Below are positions 7,892 to 15,603 of a stretch of DNA of 64,000 nt, piece after piece. Source of the DNA: Myxococcota bacterium (GTDB lineage Bacteria; Myxococcota_A; Polyangia; Polyangiales; Polyangiaceae); NCBI GenBank assembly GCA_963169915.1, contig CAUJEM010000100.1, positions 18,785-82,784 on the forward strand, read 5' to 3'. The position numbers were made by a program, and so were the translations under genes. Under the pieces are notes generated by a model. The model was not told where the DNA came from. It did no database searches and worked only from the letters and a program-made list of their open reading frames with translations. How positions within the stretch are numbered: position 1 is the stretch's first letter; each line of letters starts with the position of its first letter.

Positions 7892-10380
7892 CCGTCGATC
7901 GTCACGCGTTGCTCCCCCGGGGGCACCTTGACGTACAGCGTGCTGCCCTCGTGCGCCCAGCCGCGCTCGGCGGCGCGGAGCTCCGTGAGCGTGGCGCGCC
8001 GGGGGAGCGGCACCTCGTTGGCGTGCACGCCGGCGGGCGGCGCTGCGACGCCCACCACCTCGAACTCCGCGCCGAAGCGGTACTCTCCGCCCGGCGTGTA
8101 GCCCAAGGAGGCTGGGGCGCCGCCCGCTTGGCTGAGCCGCGTGCCGTCGTAGAGCGTGAAGCTGGAGGCAGGGCCGAGCGCGACGCGCGGGTGGAGCACG
8201 CCAGGCGTGGTGGCGAAGGAGTCCACCTCCGCGGGGCGCGTGGTGGGCGAGAGCGTGTCGATGGTGGGGCGGAGCAGCGGGACGATGCTCCCCACGCGCT
8301 GAAAGAGCGGCAGCGTCCCGAGCGGCGCCGGGCAGGTGATGTGGCGGCCGCCTTCGAACAGCTCCGCCGTCCAGAAGGAGCGCCACTGGCCGGGGGGCAA
8401 GGGCAGCTCCCGCGCGGTGGCTCCCGCCTCGGTGACGGGCGCGACGAGCAGCTCATCGCCGAACAGGTAGACGTCGTCCGGGTGCTCACCCAGCTCCGGG
8501 TACGCCAGCCCGAGCGAGCGCTGCAGCGGCCGCCCCGTGACGCGGAGTTGCTGGGCGTAGGTCCACTCGTACGGGAAGAGGCGCAGGTGCAGGCGCGTGT
8601 ACTGCCGGTAGGAGTCGAGCAGCTCCGCGTCGCCGAACTCCCAGGCGACGTCGCTCGTCCCGGTGCCGATCTGCATCACGGTGCTGAGCGCCGTCTGCTC
8701 GAACCAGCGCCGGAAGGTCTCCTTGCTGGGGGGAGAGTGGCGGTAGCCGCCGGTGTCCGCGCCGTAGAACGGGAAGCCGGAGGGCCCGAGGGTGAGCCCC
8801 GCGACGATGGACGCGTGCAAGCCGCCCACGGCGACGAAGCTGCCGCCGCCGTCCTTCGGGACCCGCTCGCCGTGCCGCCAGAGCCCGGCGTCCAGATCTC
8901 CTGGCCAGATGACGCTGTTGTGTACTTGGTCGCCGTACTTGCCGGCGCGACACAGCAGCAGCCCGCCCTCCTCCGGCAGCGTCTCGTCGTAGATCTGGTG
9001 GTAGAGCAGCGTGTAGCCGCGGTGCATGGTGCGCTCGTCCGAGCCGTCGGAGAAGATCCACACGTTGCGCGCGCCGAGCAGACCGGGCGCGATGTCCTCG
9101 GCGTAGTCGAGCTTGAAGCCCTCGATGCCGCGGTTGGTGTAGCGGCGGATGAGCGCCTGCCACCACGCGTAGGCCTCGGGGTTGGTGAAATCGAGGGGCG
9201 TGCCCCACTTGTTCGAGGCCGTGAGCCCCTGGGTGGGCGGGTAGTAGCCCTTGCTCCGCGCCTCCGCCAGCAGCGCGGCCGTGGCCGGGTCCTTCTCGTC
9301 GAGGTAGGGGGTGTGCCAGAGCGCCATCCGAAAGCCGAGCGCGTGCGCCTTGGCGATCATGGCGTCCGGATCTGGGAACTGTGCGGGGTTGAAGTCGAAG
9401 GTGTTGACCCCGGAGGCGTAGGGGCGGTCGATCCAGAGCCCGTTGGTGGGCAAATCCAGCGCGCGCATCGTCTCTAGATCACGCTCGACCTCCGCCTGAT
9501 CTTGGTTCTCGTTGCGCCACACCAGAGGCCCGAGCGCCCAGCGCGCCGGCAGGCGCGGCTGCCCGGTGACGGCGTAGTAGTGGCGCGTGAGATCCAGCGG
9601 CCGGTCTTCGGCGAACAGGTGTAGGCGCAGGCCGGCGCTGGACGCGCTCCCCGTGCCGTAGAGGGCGGCGACCTCGGTGGCGTCCGTGCGGGCGACGTCG
9701 AAGGCGCCGGGGTAGGGGTTCTCCACGAACAGCCCCCAGCCCTTGCTGCTGAGCAGGAAGGGGACGGGCACGTGGGCGTTGTTGAGGCCGCTCTCGGTGG
9801 TGCCCTCGAGGCCCATCTGCATGGGGCGCAGCTTGCCGCGGTGATTGACGGTGTCGAAGTACTCCCCCAGGCCATAGAAGGCCTCGGCCTCGGTGACCTG
9901 CGGCGCGACGCGCAGGTAGGCCACGGGCGCGTCTCCCACGACCGGCAGCCACTCCAGCAGAAAGCGCTGCTCATCGCTCGAGGTGGCGCGCAGCGTGGCG
10001 CGCAGGCCCGCGCCGAACGCCAGGGTCAGCCGCAGCTCCGTCGCGCTCTCGTGCTCCACCTCCGCGCGCTCGGCGGCGAGCCAAGCGAAGCCGTCCGGCA
10101 CCGCGAGGGGAGCGCCTTGCGCCAAGCCGACCGGATCGTAGTACCGCGAGTCCTCGAGCTGGCTGACGCGCCCGAGCTGGAACGCGCCGACGGGCAGCGT
10201 GAGCAGCGGCTGTCCACGCTGCGTCAGCGTGAGCCGCTGCGCCGCTCGGTCGAAGCTCAGGCGCGCGTCGCCCGCCTCCAGGCTGGGGTCGTGGGCGGGC
10301 GCCGAGGCCTCGCCATCGCCGCAGCCAGCGAGCAGCGCGCTGAGGACGACGAGAGCACCGAGGGCCGAGAGCGCGCGCAT
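7888..10380 (-). CDS. Secreted lipoprotein glycoside hydrolase, family 31
   Basis: The ATG at 10380 opens a lipoprotein signal with a lipobox ending LLAGC (Cys20), so the 830-residue enzyme is probably membrane-anchored outside the cytoplasm. It has the GH31 layout: N-terminal beta domain, galactose-mutarotase-like fold ('FYGLGEYFD' near 168-176), the TIM barrel from about 285, and C-terminal beta domains. The catalytic nucleophile is Asp425 in 'GFKLDYAED'; the probable acid/base is Asp494 in 'WPGD'. GH31 members hydrolyse alpha-glucosides or alpha-xylosides by retention; specificity cannot be read here. The stop overlaps the start of the DTW gene, an unexpected partner. The open frame continues upstream of 10380, but the signal peptide shows the true start. 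Confidence 0.88.
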   Translation of the reverse strand: MRALSALGALVVLSALLAGCGDGEASAPAHDPSLEAGDARLSFDRAAQRLTLTQRGQPLLTLPVGAFQLGRVSQLEDSRYYDPVGLAQGAPLAVPDGFAWLAAERAEVEHESATELRLTLAFGAGLRATLRATSSDEQRFLLEWLPVVGDAPVAYLRVAPQVTEAEAFYGLGEYFDTVNHRGKLRPMQMGLEGTTESGLNNAHVPVPFLLSSKGWGLFVENPYPGAFDVARTDATEVAALYGTGSASSAGLRLHLFAEDRPLDLTRHYYAVTGQPRLPARWALGPLVWRNENQDQAEVERDLETMRALDLPTNGLWIDRPYASGVNTFDFNPAQFPDPDAMIAKAHALGFRMALWHTPYLDEKDPATAALLAEARSKGYYPPTQGLTASNKWGTPLDFTNPEAYAWWQALIRRYTNRGIEGFKLDYAEDIAPGLLGARNVWIFSDGSDERTMHRGYTLLYHQIYDETLPEEGGLLLCRAGKYGDQVHNSVIWPGDLDAGLWRHGERVPKDGGGSFVAVGGLHASIVAGLTLGPSGFPFYGADTGGYRHSPPSKETFRRWFEQTALSTVMQIGTGTSDVAWEFGDAELLDSYRQYTRLHLRLFPYEWTYAQQLRVTGRPLQRSLGLAYPELGEHPDDVYLFGDELLVAPVTEAGATARELPLPPGQWRSFWTAELFEGGRHITCPAPLGTLPLFQRVGSIVPLLRPTIDTLSPTTRPAEVDSFATTPGVLHPRVALGPASSFTLYDGTRLSQAGGAPASLGYTPGGEYRFGAEFEVVGVAAPPAGVHANEVPLPRRATLTELRAAERGWAHEGSTLYVKVPPGEQRVTIDG

Positions 10381-10445
10381 GCTCGCCAGTCTAGCAGCGG
10401 AGGCGCCGCGGCCGCGATGCCGGTGACGCCGCTGGGGCTCGCCGC

Positions 10446-10928
10446 TCAGCCCTGCAGCAGCAGCAGCGCGGTGATGCCGCCCGCGATGAGCAGGGGCACC
10501 AGGACGCTGAGCGCGATGATCAGCCAGAGCCACCTCAGGCTGCGGGACGAGCCCAAGGCTGGGCCTTGGAGCCCGCCCGTCCAGCCGGGTGGCGCGCCGA
10601 GCGGGGCGCCGCCCATCGGCCCTCCCGCCATGGGAGGGCTGGCGCCGAGCGGAGGGCCGCTGGGGAGGTACTGACTGGAGGCGTGGACGATGGGCTGCAT
10701 CCCTGGGACGACCACGACCGGGGCGCCAGGGGCGCCACCCGGCGGCCCGCCCACCTGCGGGAGCCGCGCCATGAAGCCCCCCATCACGGCGTTCACCTCG
10801 GCGGCCTTGGCGGCAGCGTCCAGGTGGTGACGGTAGGCCGCGCCGCAGTAGCGGCAGGCGGGGAGCGTGTAGTCCTGGGGCGAGAGGCTCGCGCCGCAGG
10901 TCTCGCACTTGCCCGAGAAGCCGGTCAT
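10446..10928 (-). CDS. Small membrane protein: zinc ribbon, Pro/Gly linker, C-terminal TM
   Basis: The ATG at 10928 overlaps the stop of the upstream gene (ATGA at 10925-10928), which fixes the start. The 160-residue product begins with a zinc ribbon of two CxxC pairs ('CETCGAS' and 'CRYCGAAY'). It continues through a Gly/Pro/Ala/Met-rich disordered stretch and ends in a hydrophobic helix ('WLWLIIALSVLVPLLIAG') close to the C-terminus, so it is probably a tail-anchored protein with the ribbon in the cytoplasm. The same ribbon-plus-TM theme appears in the gene at 686-1795. No family or activity is recognised. Its partner is the SH3/Tudor-like gene immediately upstream. Confidence 0.72.
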   Translation of the reverse strand: MTGFSGKCETCGASLSPQDYTLPACRYCGAAYRHHLDAAAKAAEVNAVMGGFMARLPQVGGPPGGAPGAPVVVVPGMQPIVHASSQYLPSGPPLGASPPMAGGPMGGAPLGAPPGWTGGLQGPALGSSRSLRWLWLIIALSVLVPLLIAGGITALLLLQG

Positions 10929-11797
10929 TGACGCGAGACCGCGCTCTCCGGCACCCACTGCTGCTGGCCGTTCTGGAACGCGACGAGCACTTGGCCGTTG
11001 GCCACTTGGACCACGTTGCCCGGGTACTGGTTGCCGTCGGACCACGCGACCCTCACCACCATGCCGGGGCCGATGCCCTTGGCGATGGCGCCCATGCCCA
11101 TCATGCCCATCACGCCGCGCCCGAGCATGCCCATGTTCTGCGCGGCGTTGCCGTAGGCGGCCGCGGCCTGCGCGTTGGCTTGCGCCATGACCTGCGCCAC
11201 GTTGGCCTGCACCTGCGCGCCCAGCATTTGGTTCTGGTACTGCTGAGCGGCGGCCTCCGGCGTCTGAGGTTGGGCCGCCGCGGCCACGGCGCCGCCGCCC
11301 GCCGTGCGCAGGAAGGTGACGGGTCGGTGCGGCGCGCCCCCGCGCAGCTTCTGGGCCTCCGCCGCCGCGGTGGGGTGAAATTGCTGGTAGGCCATCATGT
11401 TCTGGCTCATGCGGCCGTTCCAGGTGCTGGCCACCATGGTCCAGGCGGCCATGTCGATGCCGTAGGTGTCCAAGGCGCGCTGCAGCCCGTAGGCCTGCAC
11501 CGCCGCGTTGAGGGCCACCCAGTCCTCGTAGCTGACGTCCACGCTGCCCTTCTTCTTGGCGAGCGCTGCCTGGTAGAGCGGCATGTAGCGGGTCGCCACC
11601 TGCCCCATGAGCGCGAGGTCTTGCATCCGCGCCGTCCAGCCGGCGCTGGCGGCCTCCCAGTCGGCGCGGGACACGCCGAGCGCCTCGACGACCTTGGCCT
11701 GGGCGTCGCGGTCCATCCCGCAGTCCGCGACCTCCGCGCCCAGCTCTGCGTAGCGCTCGAGGGAGATGCCGTTGATGGGGGAGTAAGGGTCGCTCAT
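10925..11797 (-). CDS. Unknown protein with helical N-terminus and Tudor/SH3-like C-terminus
   Basis: The 290-residue product has a helical N-terminal two-thirds with many Trp and Met residues in spaced helices ('ADWEAASAGWTARMQ', 'YEDWVALNAAVQAYG'). An Ala/Gln/Asn-rich stretch follows at about 180-235 and then a Gly/Met-rich stretch. The last 45 residues ('VRVAWSDGNQYPGNVVQV', then 'VLVAFQNGQQQWVPESAV') look like an SH3 or Tudor-like barrel, which in other proteins binds peptides, nucleic acids or cell-wall material. There is no signal peptide, so it is probably cytoplasmic. The downstream zinc-ribbon gene is coupled to it by ATGA. Function is unknown. Confidence 0.68.
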   Translation of the reverse strand: MSDPYSPINGISLERYAELGAEVADCGMDRDAQAKVVEALGVSRADWEAASAGWTARMQDLALMGQVATRYMPLYQAALAKKKGSVDVSYEDWVALNAAVQAYGLQRALDTYGIDMAAWTMVASTWNGRMSQNMMAYQQFHPTAAAEAQKLRGGAPHRPVTFLRTAGGGAVAAAAQPQTPEAAAQQYQNQMLGAQVQANVAQVMAQANAQAAAAYGNAAQNMGMLGRGVMGMMGMGAIAKGIGPGMVVRVAWSDGNQYPGNVVQVANGQVLVAFQNGQQQWVPESAVSRQ

Positions 11798-11870
11798 CCC
11801 TGGGACGGTACTCCGGCTGGCCCGCGGCCGTCGAGGGGCGGGGCCACGTCCTGCGGGCGTGCGGCGCGCT

Positions 11871-12521
11871 TCAGCCTCGCACTCCACCTGGCTTGACGCC
11901 AGGGTGTAGGCTTGCTTCCGCCGAGGGGCGCGCGGCGACGCGCTGAAACCACGGCCCGAGGTGAGGTAAGCCCTCGTCGAAGGGCTGACCCACGCTGCGC
12001 GCGAAATCCAGCCAGACGTAGAGCCAGAGGTCCGCCACCGTGAAGCGCTCCCCCGCGAGCCAGGCGCGCCCCGCCAGCATGGGATCCAGCCAGGCGAGGC
12101 GGTCCTGCGCCACGCGCTTGAGCCCGGGGGCGGCCTCCGGCTCGACCGGAATGCGCCCCGTGAAGCGCGCGAGGCCCTCCGCGTAGTGGTAGGCGTTGTG
12201 GAGGTTCTCGGTGACGTTGAGCTCCACGCGGCGCTGCCACTGGCGCGTGAGCGCCCGCTCCACGGGGGTGCTACCGATGAGGGGCGGCGCTGGGTGTAGC
12301 TCCTCCAGATACTCCATGATGGCGATGGACTCCGCCAGCGCCGTGCCGTCCTCCAAGAGCAGCGCAGGGGTCTGCCCCGCCGGGTGATGGCTCAGGTACG
12401 CTGGCTGGCGGTTCTCTCCGGAGAAGACGTCCACCTGCCGGGTGGGCAAAGAGAGCCCCTTCTCCAGGAGGTACATCCTGAGCGCACGCGGCGCGGGGCT
12501 GAGGGCGTCGAGCAGCAGCAT
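11871..12521 (-). CDS. Glutathione S-transferase family protein
   Basis: The 216-residue product has the two-domain glutathione transferase layout. The N-terminal thioredoxin-like domain begins 'LLDALSPAPRALRMYLLEKG' and includes the cis-Pro region 'PAGQTPALLLEDG' and the glutathione-binding 'LAESIAIMEYLEE'. The all-helical C-terminal domain follows, with the family-typical 'ERFTVADLWLYVWLDF'. The usual Ser/Cys of bacterial classes would lie near Ser8 or Ala9; Ser8 is a candidate. It probably acts in the cytoplasm on electrophiles, or has a maleylacetoacetate isomerase-like role. Only three bases separate its start from the stop of the upstream cysteine synthase-like gene, so the two are likely co-transcribed, both linked to thiol metabolism. 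Confidence 0.88.
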   Translation of the reverse strand: MLLLDALSPAPRALRMYLLEKGLSLPTRQVDVFSGENRQPAYLSHHPAGQTPALLLEDGTALAESIAIMEYLEELHPAPPLIGSTPVERALTRQWQRRVELNVTENLHNAYHYAEGLARFTGRIPVEPEAAPGLKRVAQDRLAWLDPMLAGRAWLAGERFTVADLWLYVWLDFARSVGQPFDEGLPHLGPWFQRVAARPSAEASLHPGVKPGGVRG

Positions 12522-12524
12522 GGC

Positions 12525-13469
12525 TCAGTGGAAAGGGACGTCCCGCTGGGGCGCCTGGGGCATGAAGAAATCATGCAGGTACTTCTCCCCCTTGTCGTCC
12601 AAGATGGTGACCACCGTCTTCAGCTCCGGGTGCTTTTCCCGTGCGCGGCGCGCGGCGAGCAGGTGCGCGCCGGAGCTGGGGCCGCAGAACAGGCCATGGG
12701 AGCGAGCGAGCTTGCGCATCTCCGCGACGGCGTCCGCGCTCGAGACGCTGAGGGTGTCATCCACGAGCTGGCGGTTGTCCGCGAAGATCCCCGGCACGAA
12801 GCCGTCGGAGATGCCCTCGATTTGGTGGAGCGCCACCTCGCCGCACAAGATGGTGCGCGACTCCGAGGGCTCCATGGCGAACAGGCGCACGGCCGGGTTG
12901 ACCCGCCGAAACGCCTGACCCACGCCGATGAGCGTGCCGCCGGTCCCGACGCCGTGGATGAACGCGTCCGGCACGCGCCCCTCGGGGAGCTGCGCCAAGA
13001 TCTCCGGCCCGAGCAGCTCGCGGTTTTCGTCGATGTTCCATTGAGACTCGAACTGCCCCGGGAAGAAGAAGCCCGGCTGCCGTCCGAGCTCCCGAGCGCG
13101 CTCGAGCGCGTCGTTGACGTGGAAGGTGCCGCAGAAGAGCACCTCCGCGCCGTAGGCGCGAGAGATGGCGACGCGCTCGCTCGAGAGCCCCTCCGGCATG
13201 ACCACGAGCATGCGGTAGCCCTTCACCGCGGCCACCAGCGCGAAGGCGTTGCCGGTGTTGCCGCTCGTGGCCTCCACGATGGTGTCCCCGGGCTCGAGCT
13301 GCCCCGTCTGCTCCGCGCGCTCGATGATGTAGTGCGCGATGCGGGCCTTGATGGAGCCCGAGGGGTTGAGAAACTCACACTTGACGAACACCCCGTCGAC
13401 CTCGAGCAGGGGGGTGTCCCCGATGGCGTCGAGGATGTTGGGGGAGACGCTGGGATAACGCCGGGACAT
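12525..13469 (-). CDS. PLP-dependent cysteine synthase-like enzyme
   Basis: The ATG at 13469 is preceded by GGAG eight bases upstream, so I use it rather than the longer frame start at 13502. The 314-residue product is a fold-type II PLP enzyme of the cysteine synthase/cystathionine beta-synthase family. The PLP lysine is Lys41 in 'NPSGSIKARI', the substrate loop is 'EATSGNTGNAFALVAA', and the phosphate loop is 'GVGTGGTLIGVG'. The Lys motif is SIKAR rather than the SVKDR usual in O-acetylserine sulfhydrylases, so the donor substrate may differ. There is no C-terminal CBS domain. The neighbouring glutathione transferase, three bases downstream, suggests sulfur metabolism. Exact reaction is uncertain between cysteine synthase and cystathionine beta-synthase. 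Confidence 0.85.
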   Translation of the reverse strand: MSRRYPSVSPNILDAIGDTPLLEVDGVFVKCEFLNPSGSIKARIAHYIIERAEQTGQLEPGDTIVEATSGNTGNAFALVAAVKGYRMLVVMPEGLSSERVAISRAYGAEVLFCGTFHVNDALERARELGRQPGFFFPGQFESQWNIDENRELLGPEILAQLPEGRVPDAFIHGVGTGGTLIGVGQAFRRVNPAVRLFAMEPSESRTILCGEVALHQIEGISDGFVPGIFADNRQLVDDTLSVSSADAVAEMRKLARSHGLFCGPSSGAHLLAARRAREKHPELKTVVTILDDKGEKYLHDFFMPQAPQRDVPFH

Positions 13470-13512
13470 GCTGCGGACTCCAACGAAGAGGGGTAGCGGC
13501 ACCCTAGTACGA

Positions 13513-13594
13513 GCGCCCGCGGGAGCGCATCCCCCCCGAAGCTCGGGCCCTGCTGGCGGCGCCCGCGGTGGTTTCTCTTCGGGCGCCCGCGGTG
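13513..13594. repeat. Three copies of GCGCCCGCGG between divergent genes
   Basis: GCGCCCGCGG occurs at 13513-13522, 13559-13568 and 13583-13592; the last two copies extend to a 12-base identity (GCGCCCGCGGTG) 24 bases apart. They sit in the 149-base space between the divergent cysteine synthase-like gene and nadE. They may be operator sites, but such words also arise by chance in GC-rich DNA. Confidence 0.35.
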
Positions 13595-13618
13595 ATAGGC
13601 AGGGGGCCGGGCACGCTC

Positions 13619-15577
13619 ATGTCGCACCACCTGGTCGCCGCCGCCTGCTTGAACCAGACGCCGCTCGCCTGGGAGCGCAACCTGGAGCACGTGCTCGGCG
13701 CGCTGCGGGCCGCGCGAGACGCGGGGGCCTCCGTCCTGTGCCTGCCGGAGCTGTGCCTCAGCGGCCATGGCTGTCAGGACGCCTGGCTGCTGCCGGCGAC
13801 CTGGCGCCAGGCGGAGGAGAGCCTGGCGGTGGTGGCCGCGGCCGCGCAGGGCCTGGTGGTGGCGGTGGGGCTGCCGGTGCGACACGACGGCGCGCTCTAC
13901 GACGCTGCGGCGCTGCTGGTGGACGGCCGGCTCGTGGGGGTGGTGCCCAAGCACGAGCTCGCCATGGGCGGCGCGGTGAGTGAGGCGCGCTGGTTTCGGG
14001 CGTGGCCACGGGGAGCACGGGGCGAGGTGCGGCTGCTGGGCGGTGACGTGCCGCTCGGTGACGTCGTCTGCGCTTGGGGCGAGCTCGGCGTGGGGCTCGT
14101 GCTCGGGGAGGCGCTGGAGCTGCCCTCCGCCGCGCCGGAGGCCCCTCCCGCGCGGCTGCTGCTCAACCCCTGCGCCCTGCCGTTCTCACCGGGCCGCTAC
14201 GCGCTGCGGTACCAGCGCTTGCTCGCGCGCTCCGCGCAGCTCGGCGTGGCCGTGGCCTCCGCCAACCTGCTGGGCAACGAGGCGGGGACGCTGCTCTACG
14301 ACGGGGCCGCGCTGGTGATGGAACGCGGCGCGCTGCTTGGCGCGACGGAGCGGTTCGGCTACCGGGACTGGGCGCTCGCCTACGGCGCCGTGCCGCGCGA
14401 GGCCGCGCCCACGTCAGCCCATGTCGAGCGGTCGGGCGCGCCGAGCCGCGCGCCGCGTGAGGTCGGCGCGCCGCCGCGCGACGAGCCGCCGACGTCGCCC
14501 ACCCCTCCGGCCTGGGAGGGCGCCGAGGCGCTGGAAGAGGAGCTCACGCGCGCGCTCGCGCTCGGGCTGTTCGACTACCTGCGCAAGGTGGGCGCGCGCG
14601 CCTTCGTGGTGTCGCTGAGCGGCGGCGCGGACTCCGCGATGGTGGCGTCGCTCGCGGCGTTGAGCGTGCGCTTCGCGGTGGAGCAGCTCGGGCTCGCGAG
14701 AGTCGTCGAGCGCTTGGGTCACCCAGGGCTCGACCTGCGGGCGACCACGGTGGAGGGGCTGCTGGCGACGCTGCTCCACACCGTCTATCAGCCTACGGAC
14801 AACAGCAGCGCGGTCACGCGCCAAGCGGCCAGCGAGCTAGCGGCGGCGCTCGGGGCGACGCACCGCGAGCTGCCCCTCCAGCCGCTGGTCACGCAGTATG
14901 TCGAGCTGGCGTCCGCCGCGCTCGGGCGAGCGCTCGAGTGGGACACCGACGACCTCGCCTTGCAGAACGTGCAGGCGCGGGCGCGCTCACCCGGCGCTTG
15001 GCTGCTCGCGAACGCGCTCGCGGGGCTGCTGCTCAACACGGGCAATCGCTCGGAGGCCGCGGTCGGCTACGCCACCCTGGACGGCGACACCTCCGGGGTG
15101 CTGGCGCCCATCGGGGGCCTGGACAAAGTCACGGTGCGACGCTGGCTCCACTGGCTGGAGACGAAGGGGCCGGCTGGGCTCGGGGCGCTGCCCGCGCTGG
15201 CCAAGGTCAATCGGCAGGCGCCCACGGCCGAGCTGCGGCCGCCCCGCTTTCACCAGACGGACGAAGCGGACCTCATGCCCTACCCGGCGCTCAACGTCAT
15301 GGAGCGGGTGTTGGTGGAGGAGCAGGGGGGGCCGCGCGAGGCCTACCGCGCGCTGGAGGCCTGGCGCGCGAGCGATGCCGTCGACGCTCGCTACCTCTGG
15401 GTGGAGCGCTTCTTCCAGCGCTGGGCGCAGAGCCAGTGGAAGCGCGAGCGTGAGCCTCCGGCCTTCTACGTGGGAGAGCCGAGCGTGGACGCGAAGAGCG
15501 GCTTTCGGTTCCCCATCCTGTCCGGGGGCTTCGAGCAGGAGCTCGCGCGGCTACGGGCGGAGCTGCGCCTGCCCTGA
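13619..15577 (+). CDS. nadE: NAD synthetase with nitrilase-type glutaminase domain lacking its Cys
   Basis: The 652-residue product has the layout of glutamine-dependent NAD synthetase, which amidates deamido-NAD in the last step of NAD synthesis. Residues 1 to about 265 are the nitrilase-fold glutaminase and about 310 to 652 the ATP-pyrophosphatase synthetase with the P-loop 'VSLSGGADSAMVA'. In the glutaminase the Glu (Glu44, 'LPELCLSG') and Lys (Lys111, 'VPKHEL') of the triad are present. The nucleophile Cys of the usual 'CED' motif is replaced by Gly163 in 'VLGEALELP'. If so, this enzyme would use free ammonia or ammonia from elsewhere. I place the start at 13619 because family similarity begins there. 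A Pro/Ala-rich linker near 270-305 joins the domains. Confidence 0.9.
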   Translation: MSHHLVAAACLNQTPLAWERNLEHVLGALRAARDAGASVLCLPELCLSGHGCQDAWLLPATWRQAEESLAVVAAAAQGLVVAVGLPVRHDGALYDAAALLVDGRLVGVVPKHELAMGGAVSEARWFRAWPRGARGEVRLLGGDVPLGDVVCAWGELGVGLVLGEALELPSAAPEAPPARLLLNPCALPFSPGRYALRYQRLLARSAQLGVAVASANLLGNEAGTLLYDGAALVMERGALLGATERFGYRDWALAYGAVPREAAPTSAHVERSGAPSRAPREVGAPPRDEPPTSPTPPAWEGAEALEEELTRALALGLFDYLRKVGARAFVVSLSGGADSAMVASLAALSVRFAVEQLGLARVVERLGHPGLDLRATTVEGLLATLLHTVYQPTDNSSAVTRQAASELAAALGATHRELPLQPLVTQYVELASAALGRALEWDTDDLALQNVQARARSPGAWLLANALAGLLLNTGNRSEAAVGYATLDGDTSGVLAPIGGLDKVTVRRWLHWLETKGPAGLGALPALAKVNRQAPTAELRPPRFHQTDEADLMPYPALNVMERVLVEEQGGPREAYRALEAWRASDAVDARYLWVERFFQRWAQSQWKREREPPAFYVGEPSVDAKSGFRFPILSGGFEQELARLRAELRLP

Positions 15578-15603
15578 GCGCCGCGGCCGCGCGACGGAGC
15601 GGC

